The notes: generated by a model not told the origin, from the sequence alone. Positions 8,714-16,898 are shown, counted from the stretch's first letter. The stretch: 64,000 bases of DNA from CAZKWG01 sp964615375 (GCA_964615375.1 CAZTOW010000030.1:1-64000); one strand, 5' to 3'. Program-made: numbers and translations.

Positions 8714-9197
8714 TGTACTCGCGCGGCAGGGCGTGACGGCGGGCCACCTCGGCGTCCGACTCCCCGCTGACCAGGCGATCGGCCAGGGCCTCCGCCAGGC
8801 GCTCGGCGACGCAGGGGCAGACCGCGAGGGCGGACGCCGAGATGGCCTCGGCGAGGTGGGCGCGGACCTCCGCGGCGATCTCCTGGGCGCCCGCGCGCCC
8901 CTCGGCGTGCTCGACGGCGTCGGGGTGGCCCACCTCCCGCGCGCCGGCCCCCCTGCAGGACTGCGCGCGGGCGAGGCGCCAGGCGATCACCTTCAGCAGC
9001 CCGCGGGCCTGGGCCTCCCCACCCCCGCGCCAGGCCCGCTCGATCAGCTCGGGATCGCTGCAGGCGACGATGAAGGTGTCGGAGACCACGTCCTCGACCT
9101 TGCCGGCGCAGAGGTGAGGGAAGCGGGCTTGCACGTAGCGGGCCAGATCCATGGCGTGACGGGTGTACAAGGTGCTGATGAGCGGGGACGTGCGCAT
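8661..9197 (-). CDS. Divergent ECF-type RNA polymerase sigma factor
   Basis: A 178-residue protein with the layout of an ECF sigma factor: region 2-like VEDVVSDTFIVAC with a conserved Asp/Phe pattern, a linker, and a region 4-like helix-turn-helix (GESDAEVARRHALPREYINR). Conservation is weak, so the subgroup is unknown. The ATG at 9197 follows CTGGAGGCAAC, a strong ribosome site. It converges on the kinase gene with a 53-nt overlap of the 3' ends, and lies downstream of the EBP gene on the same strand, after a 20-bp hairpin. No anti-sigma gene is adjacent; the kinase could be its regulator (inference). Confidence 0.65.
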   Translation of the reverse strand: MRTSPLISTLYTRHAMDLARYVQARFPHLCAGKVEDVVSDTFIVACSDPELIERAWRGGGEAQARGLLKVIAWRLARAQSCRGAGAREVGHPDAVEHAEGRAGAQEIAAEVRAHLAEAISASALAVCPCVAERLAEALADRLVSGESDAEVARRHALPREYINRARRDLASRFGQAAS

Positions 9198-9223
9198 GTT
9201 GCCTCCAGGGGTCTCTCCTCCCT

Positions 9224-9235
9224 GGATTGCAATCC
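9224..9235. promoter_or_regulatory. 12-bp perfect palindrome GGATTGCAATCC upstream of the sigma-factor gene
   Basis: A perfect dyad 27 nt upstream of the sigma-factor start codon, placed where an operator would act on its promoter or leader. No matching second copy was seen nearby. Confidence 0.35.
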
Positions 9236-9304
9236 GCGTACCAGCCCGATCGATGTCGATGATAACTGCATAATTTGGAGCCAGGGGCCCAGGTTGACCC
9301 CCAG

Positions 9305-9349
9305 ACCACGTCCAAATAGGACGTGGTTTACGTCCTATTTGGACGTGGT
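9305..9349. repeat. Perfect 20-bp inverted repeat with a 5-nt loop
   Basis: Left arm 9305-9324 (accacgtccaaataggacgt), loop ggttt, right arm 9330-9349, exact reverse complement. It covers the last codons and stop of the EBP gene (stop at 9335-9337). There is no T-run on either side, so it is not a canonical Rho-independent terminator, though it would fold into a very stable stem in RNA from either strand. It may end EBP transcription, protect the 3' end, or mark an insertion footprint. Confidence 0.85.
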
Positions 9350-11020
9350 GCCTCGCCGCTCGAAGGCCTCCACCCGCTCCTTCGCCAGTCGGTGCTCCTT
9401 GTGGTGGTTGCCGCTGCTCACCCGCTCCTCCTCCCCCAGGGCCAGAAAGCCACCCTTCAAACCGTGGCGCCGGATCGCCTCCAGCAGGAGCTGGCTGCGG
9501 AAGAGGCCCTTGGCGTCCGCCCAGCTCAGACCCTCCTCTCCGCGATCGACGGCGTCCATCCAGGCGCGCGCGGCCAGCCGCAGCTCATCGCCGGGCCGGG
9601 GCCGCTCCCCCCGGTCCAGCAGCCCCAGCACGCGCCCGACGTGCCGCGCCTCCACCCGCAGCGCGCCCTCCACCGCGTCCCGCGCCGCGAGATCGCGCGC
9701 CGCGCCGACAGCGTTCTCCAGGGCGTGCAGGTTGCCCGGCCAGGGTCGGCGCTGCAGCAGGGCCGCCGCCTCCGGGGTGATGGTGGCGACCCCGCGCCCG
9801 CCCTCCTGGGCGTGGGCCCGCTGCAGCATCAGGGCGGCCCACCCCGGGATCTCGTCCGCGCGCTCGTCCAGCCCCGGGATGTCCAGCTGCCGCGACGCGA
9901 TCCGCAGATAGAGATCGTGGCGGAAGGTGTGGGCGGCCACCCGCGCGCGCAGGTCCTCGTTGGTCGCCGCGATGACGCGGACGTCCGCCACCCGGTCCGG
10001 CCCCGTCTGTCCCAGGCGCCGGTAGCGACGCTCCTTCAGAAAGAGCAGCAGGCGCTGTTGAGAGTCCGCGTTCAACAGCCCGATCTCGTCGAGGAAGAGC
10101 GTCCCGCCCTCGGCCTCGGCCACCTCTCCCGGGTGCTCGCGCACGGCGCCGGTGAAGGACCCGTGCGTCCACCCGAAGAAGTAGGCCATCATCTTGTCGG
10201 CGTCGTAATTCTGGAGATGGACCTCCTTGAAGGGCCCCTTCGCGCGGGGCGAGCGGTCGTGGATCCATCGCGCGAGCCTGCTCTTGCCCGCGCCGGTCGG
10301 GCCCGTCAGCAGCATGGAGCCGCCGCTCTGGGCGAACTCGTCGGCGGTCGCCAGGACCCCGCTCATCACGGCCCCGATGACGGGGAAGTCCAGCTCCTCC
10401 TGCGCGGGCGGCGCGGGATCGAGGGGACGGCCCAGGAGGGTCGGCGCCGCCACATCCACCAGGAGCTGCGCCGTGGGCCCCAGGCGCCCCCAAACCGCGA
10501 GCCCTCGCCCCGCCTCCGCGGGCGCGCGCATCTCCAGCGTCACCATCCCCTCGAGGTGCTCACGCGAGCCCAGGAGGGGCAGGCCGTAGATGTGGGTCGC
10601 CTCGCCGCTGGACAGCAGCTTGCGCGTCCCCGCTGAGACCGGGCGCGACTCTGCCCACAGCGGGTCCTCCACCTGGTCCCCTGTTGCCGCGGACTCAGCG
10701 GGGCCCACGCGCCCGTGGGTGGCGTAGATCAGCAGCGCCTCCCGGCGCTCCAGCATGAGGCCCCAGGCGGTCTGAGAGGGCGGCTCTCGCGGCGGCGCGC
10801 GCTTGCCCTCGCCCAGCACCGTCGATCCACGCCAGCCCCGGACGCTCCCGCGGTAGAGCGCCGCGCCGAGCAGGGACACCCCCTCCTCTGGGACGAGGAG
10901 CGCGCGGGAGACACGCAGGAGGGCCTCCAGCAGCGCGCGGGAGGCCTCCTCCGCCGTCGCGGCGGCGCGGTTGCGGGTGAGCAGGTCGTGAAGCTGGGCA
11001 GGGAGGGAGAGCTCGTGCAT
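9335..11020 (-). CDS. Sigma-54 dependent enhancer-binding protein (AAA+) with N-terminal GAF-like domain
   Basis: A 561-residue activator. Residues about 20-195 look like a GAF sensor. The AAA+ domain carries Walker A GPTGAGKS (240-247), the sigma-54 contact loop as GSFTGA (287-292; the usual form is GAFTGA), Walker B GGTLFLDE (305-312) and VIAATNEDLR. The C terminus (LLLEAIRRHGLKGG then SSGNHHKEHRL) does not fit the usual Fis-type helix-turn-helix. It should remodel sigma-54 RNA polymerase at a target promoter in response to a ligand of the GAF domain. It is divergent from the 152-residue and CHAT genes, the normal position for a local activator. No good -24/-12 site was found upstream of them. 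Confidence 0.88.
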   Translation of the reverse strand: MHELSLPAQLHDLLTRNRAAATAEEASRALLEALLRVSRALLVPEEGVSLLGAALYRGSVRGWRGSTVLGEGKRAPPREPPSQTAWGLMLERREALLIYATHGRVGPAESAATGDQVEDPLWAESRPVSAGTRKLLSSGEATHIYGLPLLGSREHLEGMVTLEMRAPAEAGRGLAVWGRLGPTAQLLVDVAAPTLLGRPLDPAPPAQEELDFPVIGAVMSGVLATADEFAQSGGSMLLTGPTGAGKSRLARWIHDRSPRAKGPFKEVHLQNYDADKMMAYFFGWTHGSFTGAVREHPGEVAEAEGGTLFLDEIGLLNADSQQRLLLFLKERRYRRLGQTGPDRVADVRVIAATNEDLRARVAAHTFRHDLYLRIASRQLDIPGLDERADEIPGWAALMLQRAHAQEGGRGVATITPEAAALLQRRPWPGNLHALENAVGAARDLAARDAVEGALRVEARHVGRVLGLLDRGERPRPGDELRLAARAWMDAVDRGEEGLSWADAKGLFRSQLLLEAIRRHGLKGGFLALGEEERVSSGNHHKEHRLAKERVEAFERRGTTSK

Positions 11021-11187
11021 GAGTGGTCCAGCGTGCGCGCAGGAGAGGGAGTAGCATGGGCGAGCCCCTACGGGATTGCCGGAACCGCGCTGACGGATAA
11101 AAGCGTTTTCGACGAGGAATCACAGCTCGCCCTGGACGGGCCATTGATGTTCGCCCTCTCCAACCCTCCTTTCCCAGGAGCCTGTCG

Positions 11188-11646
11188 ATGTCGATCCTGA
11201 CCATGAACTACCCCTGGCCGATCCAGGCCCCCGCCGCCGGCTTCCGGCAGCTCGACGACGGAACGATCGCCATCTTCAAGAAGCGCAGCGACGAGGTCTT
11301 CACCACGTCCACGCCGCCGCCCGCGGGCGAGACGCGCGCGGCCCGCTTCGAGCGCGAGCTCTCCGAGGGCCTGGTCGGCTACGCCCACGCCCGCACCGAG
11401 GGTGCCCTGGTGATCGAGACCTGGGTGCTCTTCAAGACCTTCCGGTCCCCGACGCCGCTCTCGGGCGGGGGCTGGACCGGCTTCGAGGTGCGCGGCGTCC
11501 TCCCCACCACGATCCATGAGAGCTTCGCCCCCACGGCCGAGAGCGAGCTCCCCACCCCGGAGCACTTCGCCGCGGTCGTGCGCGCCATGGCGGAGGCGCG
11601 TGGGCTCGACCCCATCGTGCAGCGCGCCGAGGTGCGGCGGATCTGA
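11188..11646 (+). CDS. Protein of unknown function preceding the CHAT protease gene
   Basis: A 152-residue soluble protein without signal peptide or membrane segment. It has an alternating beta pattern (DDGTIAIFKKRSDEVFT, ALVIETWVLFKTF) followed by a helix (TPEHFAAVVRAMAEARGLDP). AGGAG at 11176-11180 lies seven bases before the ATG. It is 48 nt upstream of the EAD1-like/CHAT gene on the same strand, so the two probably form one operon across from the EBP. It may be a partner, a substrate or a regulator of the protease; none of these can be shown from sequence. Confidence 0.65.
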   Translation: MSILTMNYPWPIQAPAAGFRQLDDGTIAIFKKRSDEVFTTSTPPPAGETRAARFERELSEGLVGYAHARTEGALVIETWVLFKTFRSPTPLSGGGWTGFEVRGVLPTTIHESFAPTAESELPTPEHFAAVVRAMAEARGLDPIVQRAEVRRI

Positions 11647-11693
11647 GGGCGAGGGGATAAGGAGCGCTGATCTGCCCTGGGAGGTTTTTTGTC

Positions 11694-13199
11694 ATGGTGC
11701 CCACGCTGGCGAAGCTGATCATCGACACCTTCTCCGCGGAGGACTTCGCGAAGGTGTTGCTCTCCATGAAGGGCGGGAAGGCCCTGGTCTCCGGCCTGCC
11801 CAGCCCGAACGTGAGCATCTCGCGCTACGCCTGGGACGCCGCCCAGCTCCTGGAGCGCCACGGCCGCATCGACGCGGAGCTCCTGGCTCGTGTGTTGGAG
11901 ATTCATATCCTCGCACCCAGGCCGTGGATGGAGTTTGGCGCGACCCTGAAGCCCCCCGTTCGCGCCGAACGCCAGGGAGACGCCCTGTTCCTGCGTCAGG
12001 GCGCGCTTGTGGTGAAGGTCGACCACCAGAAGGCGGACTCGGCTTTGACGCTCGAGGAGCTCGCGCAGGCCTGGGCGGGGATCCTCAACCTCGAGCTGGG
12101 ACCTTCCCCTGCGCCCCCGCAAACGCAAGCTCCCGCTCCGACGCAGGCTCCCGCTCCGACGCAGGCTCCCGCTCCGACGCAGGCTCTTGCTCCGAGCCGA
12201 CTGGTGCTCCACCTGGACATCGGCCGCTACGCCGTGCGCATGAGCGGACTGGTCGCTGGCCAGCGTCTCGACGCTGAGCATGAGCTCAGCGAGCAGGACC
12301 GGCAGCTCAGCCGCGACCTGGAGTCCGAGGAGACCCTGCTCCGTGGCGGCCCTCGAGCTCGCTCACATTGCAAGAAGGTCGGAAAGGCCCTCGGCGGCCT
12401 CGTTCTCCAAGGGGATCTCCTGCGTGTCTTCACCACCGCACACACCTCGGCGGTGATGCAGGGCTGCCCCCTTCACATCGAGCTGTCCTTGCGCGGAGGC
12501 TGGGGGCGCCATCTCTGGGAGCTGCTCCGCCTTCCCGGCGAAGGCGAGAGCTTCGCGGCGCTGGATTCGCAGATCTGGCTCACCCGCACGCTGGCTCGGC
12601 AGAGCGCGCGGCACCCTACCCAGCGACCGGACCGGCCCCGCCTGCTCCTGGCCACGAGCTCCGCCCCCAACCTCCGCGAGCTCCCCCGGGAGGTCGAAGA
12701 GGTCGAGAGCATCTGGCGCGCGGCGGGCTACGAGGTTCGCGTCGTCGAGAAGGCGACGAAGCAGGGCATCCGAGACGCGCTCGGAGACGAGCGCTGGACG
12801 GCCTTCCACTACGCGGGCCACGGCAAGGCCAACGAGGTCCGCCTCTTCGATGGTGCCCTGGAGGCCGAGCTCTTCGCCAACATTCTGCGCGGGCGCGTGG
12901 CCAGCGTCGCCTACCTGAACTGCTGCCACGGCGCCGACCCAGGCACCGAGGTCCCCCAGCACGCGGGCTACGCCTGGGAGGGCGTGGCCGGCGAGCTCGC
13001 CGCGGCGGGCGTCCCCCACACCATCGGCACGGGCTCGCTCCTGAACGACGAGGACGCCCGTCGCGCCGCCGCCGCCTGGCACAAGCGCTTCGTCCAGACC
13101 TGGGAGCCGCACGAGGCCACCGCCAGGGCGCGCTTCACGCTGTCCAGCAGCGAGAACCAGAGCTTCGCCTTCCTCACCCACCTCTGCACGGTGGACTGA
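11694..13199 (+). CDS. CHAT-domain caspase-like protease with N-terminal EAD1-like adaptor
   Basis: A 501-residue protein with three parts. Residues 1-70 (LIIDTFSAEDFAKVLLSMKG, then LLERHGRIDAELLARVL) match an effector-associated domain of the EAD1 type, a death-fold-like adaptor that recruits partners. Residues 78-170 are a poorly known domain ending in a TQAPAP repeat. The C-terminal CHAT domain has the catalytic dyad in HYAGHG (His376) and LNCCHG (Cys411, with Cys410 beside it). CHAT proteins are caspase-like proteases, often activated in anti-invader or cell-death systems. The start has GGGAGG upstream. The gene follows the 152-residue gene and lies across from a sigma-54 activator. Its protein substrate is unknown. 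Confidence 0.85.
   Translation: MVPTLAKLIIDTFSAEDFAKVLLSMKGGKALVSGLPSPNVSISRYAWDAAQLLERHGRIDAELLARVLEIHILAPRPWMEFGATLKPPVRAERQGDALFLRQGALVVKVDHQKADSALTLEELAQAWAGILNLELGPSPAPPQTQAPAPTQAPAPTQAPAPTQALAPSRLVLHLDIGRYAVRMSGLVAGQRLDAEHELSEQDRQLSRDLESEETLLRGGPRARSHCKKVGKALGGLVLQGDLLRVFTTAHTSAVMQGCPLHIELSLRGGWGRHLWELLRLPGEGESFAALDSQIWLTRTLARQSARHPTQRPDRPRLLLATSSAPNLRELPREVEEVESIWRAAGYEVRVVEKATKQGIRDALGDERWTAFHYAGHGKANEVRLFDGALEAELFANILRGRVASVAYLNCCHGADPGTEVPQHAGYAWEGVAGELAAAGVPHTIGTGSLLNDEDARRAAAAWHKRFVQTWEPHEATARARFTLSSSENQSFAFLTHLCTVD
12124..12195 (+). repeat. Four 18-bp tandem repeats inside the CHAT gene
   Basis: Units at 12124, 12142, 12160 and 12178; the first and last have diverged slightly. 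They keep the frame and encode a flexible TQAPAP linker between the adaptor half and the protease half, so copy number can change without a frameshift. Confidence 0.9.
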
Positions 13200-13247
13200 G
13201 GGCTTCGGGTCCGTACCGCCTCTCCCCAGGACCCGCCCCTCCGCCTC

Positions 13248-13257
13248 GGGTTACACT
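13248..13257 (+). promoter_or_regulatory. -10-like box GGGTTACACT
   Basis: Lies 23 nt upstream of the ATG at 13281. It shares its shape with the boxes at 3532 and 40803. No -35 element seen. Confidence 0.4.
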
Positions 13258-13280
13258 CCCCCCACCTCGCGGGGAGCCTC

Positions 13281-14258
13281 ATGTCCGAGATCAGCTACGC
13301 CACCATCCAGCCGCTCATCGCCGACGCGAAGCAGGCCGGTCGCTCGATGCGCTTCGTGTTCCGCTGCCCGGTCAGCGGCCAGAACGTCCAGGCCAGCTAC
13401 ATGTTCCAGCAGGACCCGGGCATGGGGGCCAAGGTCGCCGCCGCGGCCCAGCGCTCCGTGTGGTACGAGGTGCGCCGGCAGGTGGGCTACGCCATCCGGG
13501 CCGCCTTCGGCTACAACATGGTGGGCCGCATGGCGTCGGACGTGGCCAACGCGGCGATGACGGCCTCGCAGACGGGCCGCAGCACGGCGGCCCAGTACTC
13601 CGAGGAGGAGAAGCAGATCGCGGCGGTGGAGGCCTTCCGCTCGGTCGCCTCGCAGTTCGCCTGGGACAGCAAGAACAGCCGCTGGGTCTCCCGCAAGGTG
13701 CTCCAGGACACCATGTCCCCCTTCGAGCGCCAGCTGGCCGAGCACCCGGTCCAGCACCCCTACGACCGCGACATCCTGGCCCGCATGCTGGTGGAGGTGA
13801 GCTGCGCCGACGGCCAGATCGCCGAGGAGGAGGACGCCTTCCTGATGGAGTTCCTGGAGGGCTCCAGCGTCGAGGAGATGTCCAGCCGCCCGCTGCTGAC
13901 CGAGGAGGAGCTCGGCGAGACCAGCGCGGGCCCCATCCGCGAGACCCTGCTGCTGCTGGCCACGGTCACCGCGCTCTCCGACGAGCAGTTCTCCAAGCCC
14001 GAGCAGGAGAAGCTCGAGCTCTTCGCCCGCGGCCTCGGGATCGTGGGGCCGAAGCGCCACGACGTGCTGAAGAAGGGCCAGACCTTCATCCTGGACCAGG
14101 CCATGGAGCGCATGTTCTCCTGGGGCGGGCACGACCAGAACGCCCGCGCCGAGCTCCAGGCCCTCGCCGACCGCATCGGCATGGACCGGCGCGCGGCGGC
14201 CGTGGCCGAGGCCCAGTTCCAGAAGCGCCAGGGCGCCAACTCCACCCAGAAGCGATAG
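13281..14258 (+). CDS. TerB-like domain protein
   Basis: A 325-residue soluble protein. The C-terminal half from about residue 163 (DILARMLVEVSCADGQIAEE then DAFLMEFLEG) has the typical TerB sequence, with an acidic metal-binding-like loop and paired helices; the N-terminal 130 residues contain short hydrophobic stretches (GYAIRAAFGYNMVGRMA) and one cysteine in RCPVSGQ. TerB-like proteins act in stress, phage defence and membrane-linked metal sensing; this one has no tellurite gene neighbours, so its role is open. It follows the CHAT gene by 81 nt and is only 6 nt upstream of the FG-GAP lipoprotein gene. Confidence 0.75.
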   Translation: MSEISYATIQPLIADAKQAGRSMRFVFRCPVSGQNVQASYMFQQDPGMGAKVAAAAQRSVWYEVRRQVGYAIRAAFGYNMVGRMASDVANAAMTASQTGRSTAAQYSEEEKQIAAVEAFRSVASQFAWDSKNSRWVSRKVLQDTMSPFERQLAEHPVQHPYDRDILARMLVEVSCADGQIAEEEDAFLMEFLEGSSVEEMSSRPLLTEEELGETSAGPIRETLLLLATVTALSDEQFSKPEQEKLELFARGLGIVGPKRHDVLKKGQTFILDQAMERMFSWGGHDQNARAELQALADRIGMDRRAAAVAEAQFQKRQGANSTQKR

Positions 14259-14264
14259 GCCGCC

Positions 14265-15923
14265 ATGACGAGACATCTCCTGCTGGCGCTCCCGCTGCTG
14301 GGCGCCGGGTGCTCGGACAAGGGCACCTGCGACAGCCTCGTGCAGTACTACGAGGACCGCGACAACGACGGCTACGGGAACATCGACGAGCTCCAGGCGA
14401 GCTGCGAGGCCATCGAGGGCTACGTCGAGAACGCCGACGACTGCGATGACCGCGACGCCGACGTCTTCCCCGGCGCCCCCGAGATCTGCGGGGACGGCGA
14501 GGTCAACGACTGCGCGGGCACGGCCGAGAGCGCGGCGGCGAGCTGCGCGGTGGCCGGGGAGTCGCTGGCGGACGCGGCGGCGCTCACCACGATCACGGGC
14601 GACGCGGGCTCGGGCCTGGGCAGCGCGGTGGCCAACGCGGGCGACATCGACCGCGACGACATCGACGACCAGATCCTCGGCGCCCCGGGCGACGACGCCA
14701 GCGGCACGGACGCGGGCGCCGCGCTGGTCTACTACGGAGGCCAGGACGGCGCGCTGGACAGCTCGGACGCCGCCGGGATCCTGGCGGGCGAGGCCGCGGG
14801 CGACGCGGCGGGCACCGCGGTGGGGAGCCCCGGCGACGTCAACGGGGACGGCGACAGCGACCTGCTGGTGGGCGCCCCCGGGGCCCAGGGCGGGTCGGGC
14901 CGGGTCTACCTCATCCTCCAGGACATGGAGAGCGAGCTGCCGCTCGGCGAGAGCGACGTCATCCTGACGGGCGAGAGCGCCGATCAGGGGGCGGGCGCCA
15001 TGGTGCGCGGCATCGGCGACTTCAACGGGGACGACGAGCTCGACTTCGTCATCGGCGCGCCCGAGGCCGACGACGGGGCGGGGCGGGTCTGGCTCATCAC
15101 CAGCGCCGAGGAGAGCGGCTCGCTGGCGGACTATGACCGGCAGCTCCTCGGCGTGGGCGCGGGCGACGCGGCGGGGACCTCGGCCCTGGGCGGCGACCTG
15201 GACGGCGACGGCGACACCGACCTGCTGGTGGGCGCGCCCTACGCGGCGCAGTCGGGCGAGGCCAGCGAGAGCGACCCGCGCAACGGCGGCATCTTCGGCG
15301 TGCTGGACACGTTCATCGAGCCCACCAGCCTGTCCGACGCCGACACGCGCCTCTTCGGCGACGTGGACGAGGACATGCTCGGCCTCGCCATGACCTCGCT
15401 ACGCGACATCAACGGCGACGGCTACGAGGACTTCGGGATCGGCGCGCCGGGCCAGGGCTTCTCCGGGCCGGAGATCGGATCCCTCTACATCCTGCCGGGG
15501 CCGCTGGGCACCCACAGCTTCGCCGTCATCGGCGGGCTGGCCATCGCCCGCCTGGACGGCGAGGAGCAGGACGTCATGCTGGGCACGGCCATGGCGGGTC
15601 CGGGGGACGTGGACGGCGACGGTCTCGACGATCTCGCGGTGGCCGCGGTCCTGGACAGCACGACGGCGGAGAGCTCGGGCGCGGTCTACTCGCTCTTCGG
15701 GCCGCTGTCCGGCGCGGTGGGCGTGAGCGCGGACGAGGGCACCCCGGTGGACAGCCTGGCCGCCATCCAGTACCTCGGGACCGAGGGCGGGGCGCTCTTC
15801 GGGACGGCCGTGGACGGCGGCGGCGACCAGGACGGGAACGCCACGGCGGAGCTGCTGGTGGGCGCCCCGGGTCAGGGCTCGGGCTCGGGCGCGGTCTACC
15901 TGCTGCGCGCCTCGGGATACTAG
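14265..15923 (+). CDS. FG-GAP (integrin alpha-like) repeat lipoprotein
   Basis: A 552-residue lipoprotein: lipobox LGAGC at residues 12-16. Just after it comes a MopE-like Asp/Cys block (DDCDDRDADVFPGAPEICG). The body has about seven FG-GAP units with calcium-binding DxDxDG loops, for example GDVNGDGDSDLLVGAPG, GDLDGDGDTDLLVGAP and RDINGDGYEDFGIGAP, which should fold into a seven-bladed propeller on the cell surface. Likely an adhesion or surface protein. It overlaps no gene and starts 6 nt after the TerB-like gene, so the two may be co-transcribed. Confidence 0.9.
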   Translation: MTRHLLLALPLLGAGCSDKGTCDSLVQYYEDRDNDGYGNIDELQASCEAIEGYVENADDCDDRDADVFPGAPEICGDGEVNDCAGTAESAAASCAVAGESLADAAALTTITGDAGSGLGSAVANAGDIDRDDIDDQILGAPGDDASGTDAGAALVYYGGQDGALDSSDAAGILAGEAAGDAAGTAVGSPGDVNGDGDSDLLVGAPGAQGGSGRVYLILQDMESELPLGESDVILTGESADQGAGAMVRGIGDFNGDDELDFVIGAPEADDGAGRVWLITSAEESGSLADYDRQLLGVGAGDAAGTSALGGDLDGDGDTDLLVGAPYAAQSGEASESDPRNGGIFGVLDTFIEPTSLSDADTRLFGDVDEDMLGLAMTSLRDINGDGYEDFGIGAPGQGFSGPEIGSLYILPGPLGTHSFAVIGGLAIARLDGEEQDVMLGTAMAGPGDVDGDGLDDLAVAAVLDSTTAESSGAVYSLFGPLSGAVGVSADEGTPVDSLAAIQYLGTEGGALFGTAVDGGGDQDGNATAELLVGAPGQGSGSGAVYLLRASGY

Positions 15924-15926
15924 ATC

Positions 15927-16892
15927 CTATAGCCACCTGTCCATGGCCTGGACCGTGGGGTGGGCGGGCCCCAGGGTCGCCCGCAGGTGGGCGCGGGCGG
16001 CCTCCATCGCCGCGAAGCCGTCGGTGTCCCCGCAGTCCACGTCCATGCGGCCCAGCTCGAAGCGGGTGACCCAGACGTCGGGGTGATCGGGACCCTGGGC
16101 GCGCAGGGAGACCTCGAGGGCCTCGCGCAGGCGGGACCGAGCCCCCTGGAAGTCGCCCTGGCGGTGCAGGGCCTGGGCGAGCCCGTGGAGGGAGGCGGCC
16201 ACGGCGGGATGCGCCGGACCCAGGCGGGACCGGTGCGTCTCCAGGGCGGCGCGGTGGGCGGCGGCGGCCTGGCGGGGGCGGCCCAGCCGGCGCTCGGTGA
16301 GCCCGAGCCCGTCCAGCGCGGCGGCGATCTCGGGGTGATCGGCCTCCAGGCTCGCGCGGCGCAGGGCCAGACAGCGCTCCCAGGCCTCGCGGGCCTGCGC
16401 GTGCTGGCCGGCGCGGTGGTGGGCCTCGGCCAGGGTGTGCCAGGCGGTGGCGTGGTGCCAGGGGTCGGCGCGCTCCAGGATCGCCACGGCCCGGGTCGCC
16501 GGGCCCAGGGCGGCGGGCGCGTCCCCGGCGCTGTGCAGGGTGGCAGCGAGGGCGTCCAGGGCCAGCCCGCGCTGGACGGAGACCTCCCCGAAGCGGGCCC
16601 GCGTCCAGATCTCGGCCTCCTCCGCCGCCAGCCGCGCGCGCCCCGGCTCCCCGAGGGAGAGGGCGGCCTCCACCAGGGACAGCAGGGCCTCGCCCCGGTG
16701 CTCGCCGTCGCCGGCCAGGGCGAGCGCGCGCTCGGCGGCGACCAGAGCCTCCCGGCTGCGGCCGAGGCGCACCAGCAGGCGGGCGGTCTCGGCGGCGACC
16801 CCGGCGTCCTCGGGCAGCGCGCGCAGGCAGGCCAGGCCGAGCTCGTAGCGGCCCTCCCGTCTCCACTCCCGCGCGACCTCCAGCGGCGTCAT
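15927..16892 (-). CDS. TPR-repeat protein
   Basis: A 321-residue soluble helical protein. At least four TPR-like repeats can be seen, spaced by about 42 residues and of the kinesin light-chain type (HHATAWHTLAEAHHRAGQHA, ALDGLGLTERRLGRPRQA, SLHGLAQALHRQGDFQGA). TPRs mediate protein-protein binding, so this is probably a scaffold. No signal peptide. The ATG has no ribosome site; instead TAGCAT is so close upstream (16899-16904) that the transcript may start at the ATG. It converges with the FG-GAP gene with three bases between the stops. Confidence 0.8.
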   Translation of the reverse strand: MTPLEVAREWRREGRYELGLACLRALPEDAGVAAETARLLVRLGRSREALVAAERALALAGDGEHRGEALLSLVEAALSLGEPGRARLAAEEAEIWTRARFGEVSVQRGLALDALAATLHSAGDAPAALGPATRAVAILERADPWHHATAWHTLAEAHHRAGQHAQAREAWERCLALRRASLEADHPEIAAALDGLGLTERRLGRPRQAAAAHRAALETHRSRLGPAHPAVAASLHGLAQALHRQGDFQGARSRLREALEVSLRAQGPDHPDVWVTRFELGRMDVDCGDTDGFAAMEAARAHLRATLGPAHPTVQAMDRWL

Positions 16893-16898
16893 CGCGAG

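Noticed and set aside
11021..11187. A sigma-54 (-24/-12) promoter between EBP and the 152-residue gene
   Set aside because: No GG-N10-GC with the flanking consensus was found on the plus strand; the nearest match around 11656 lacks the TTGC part.
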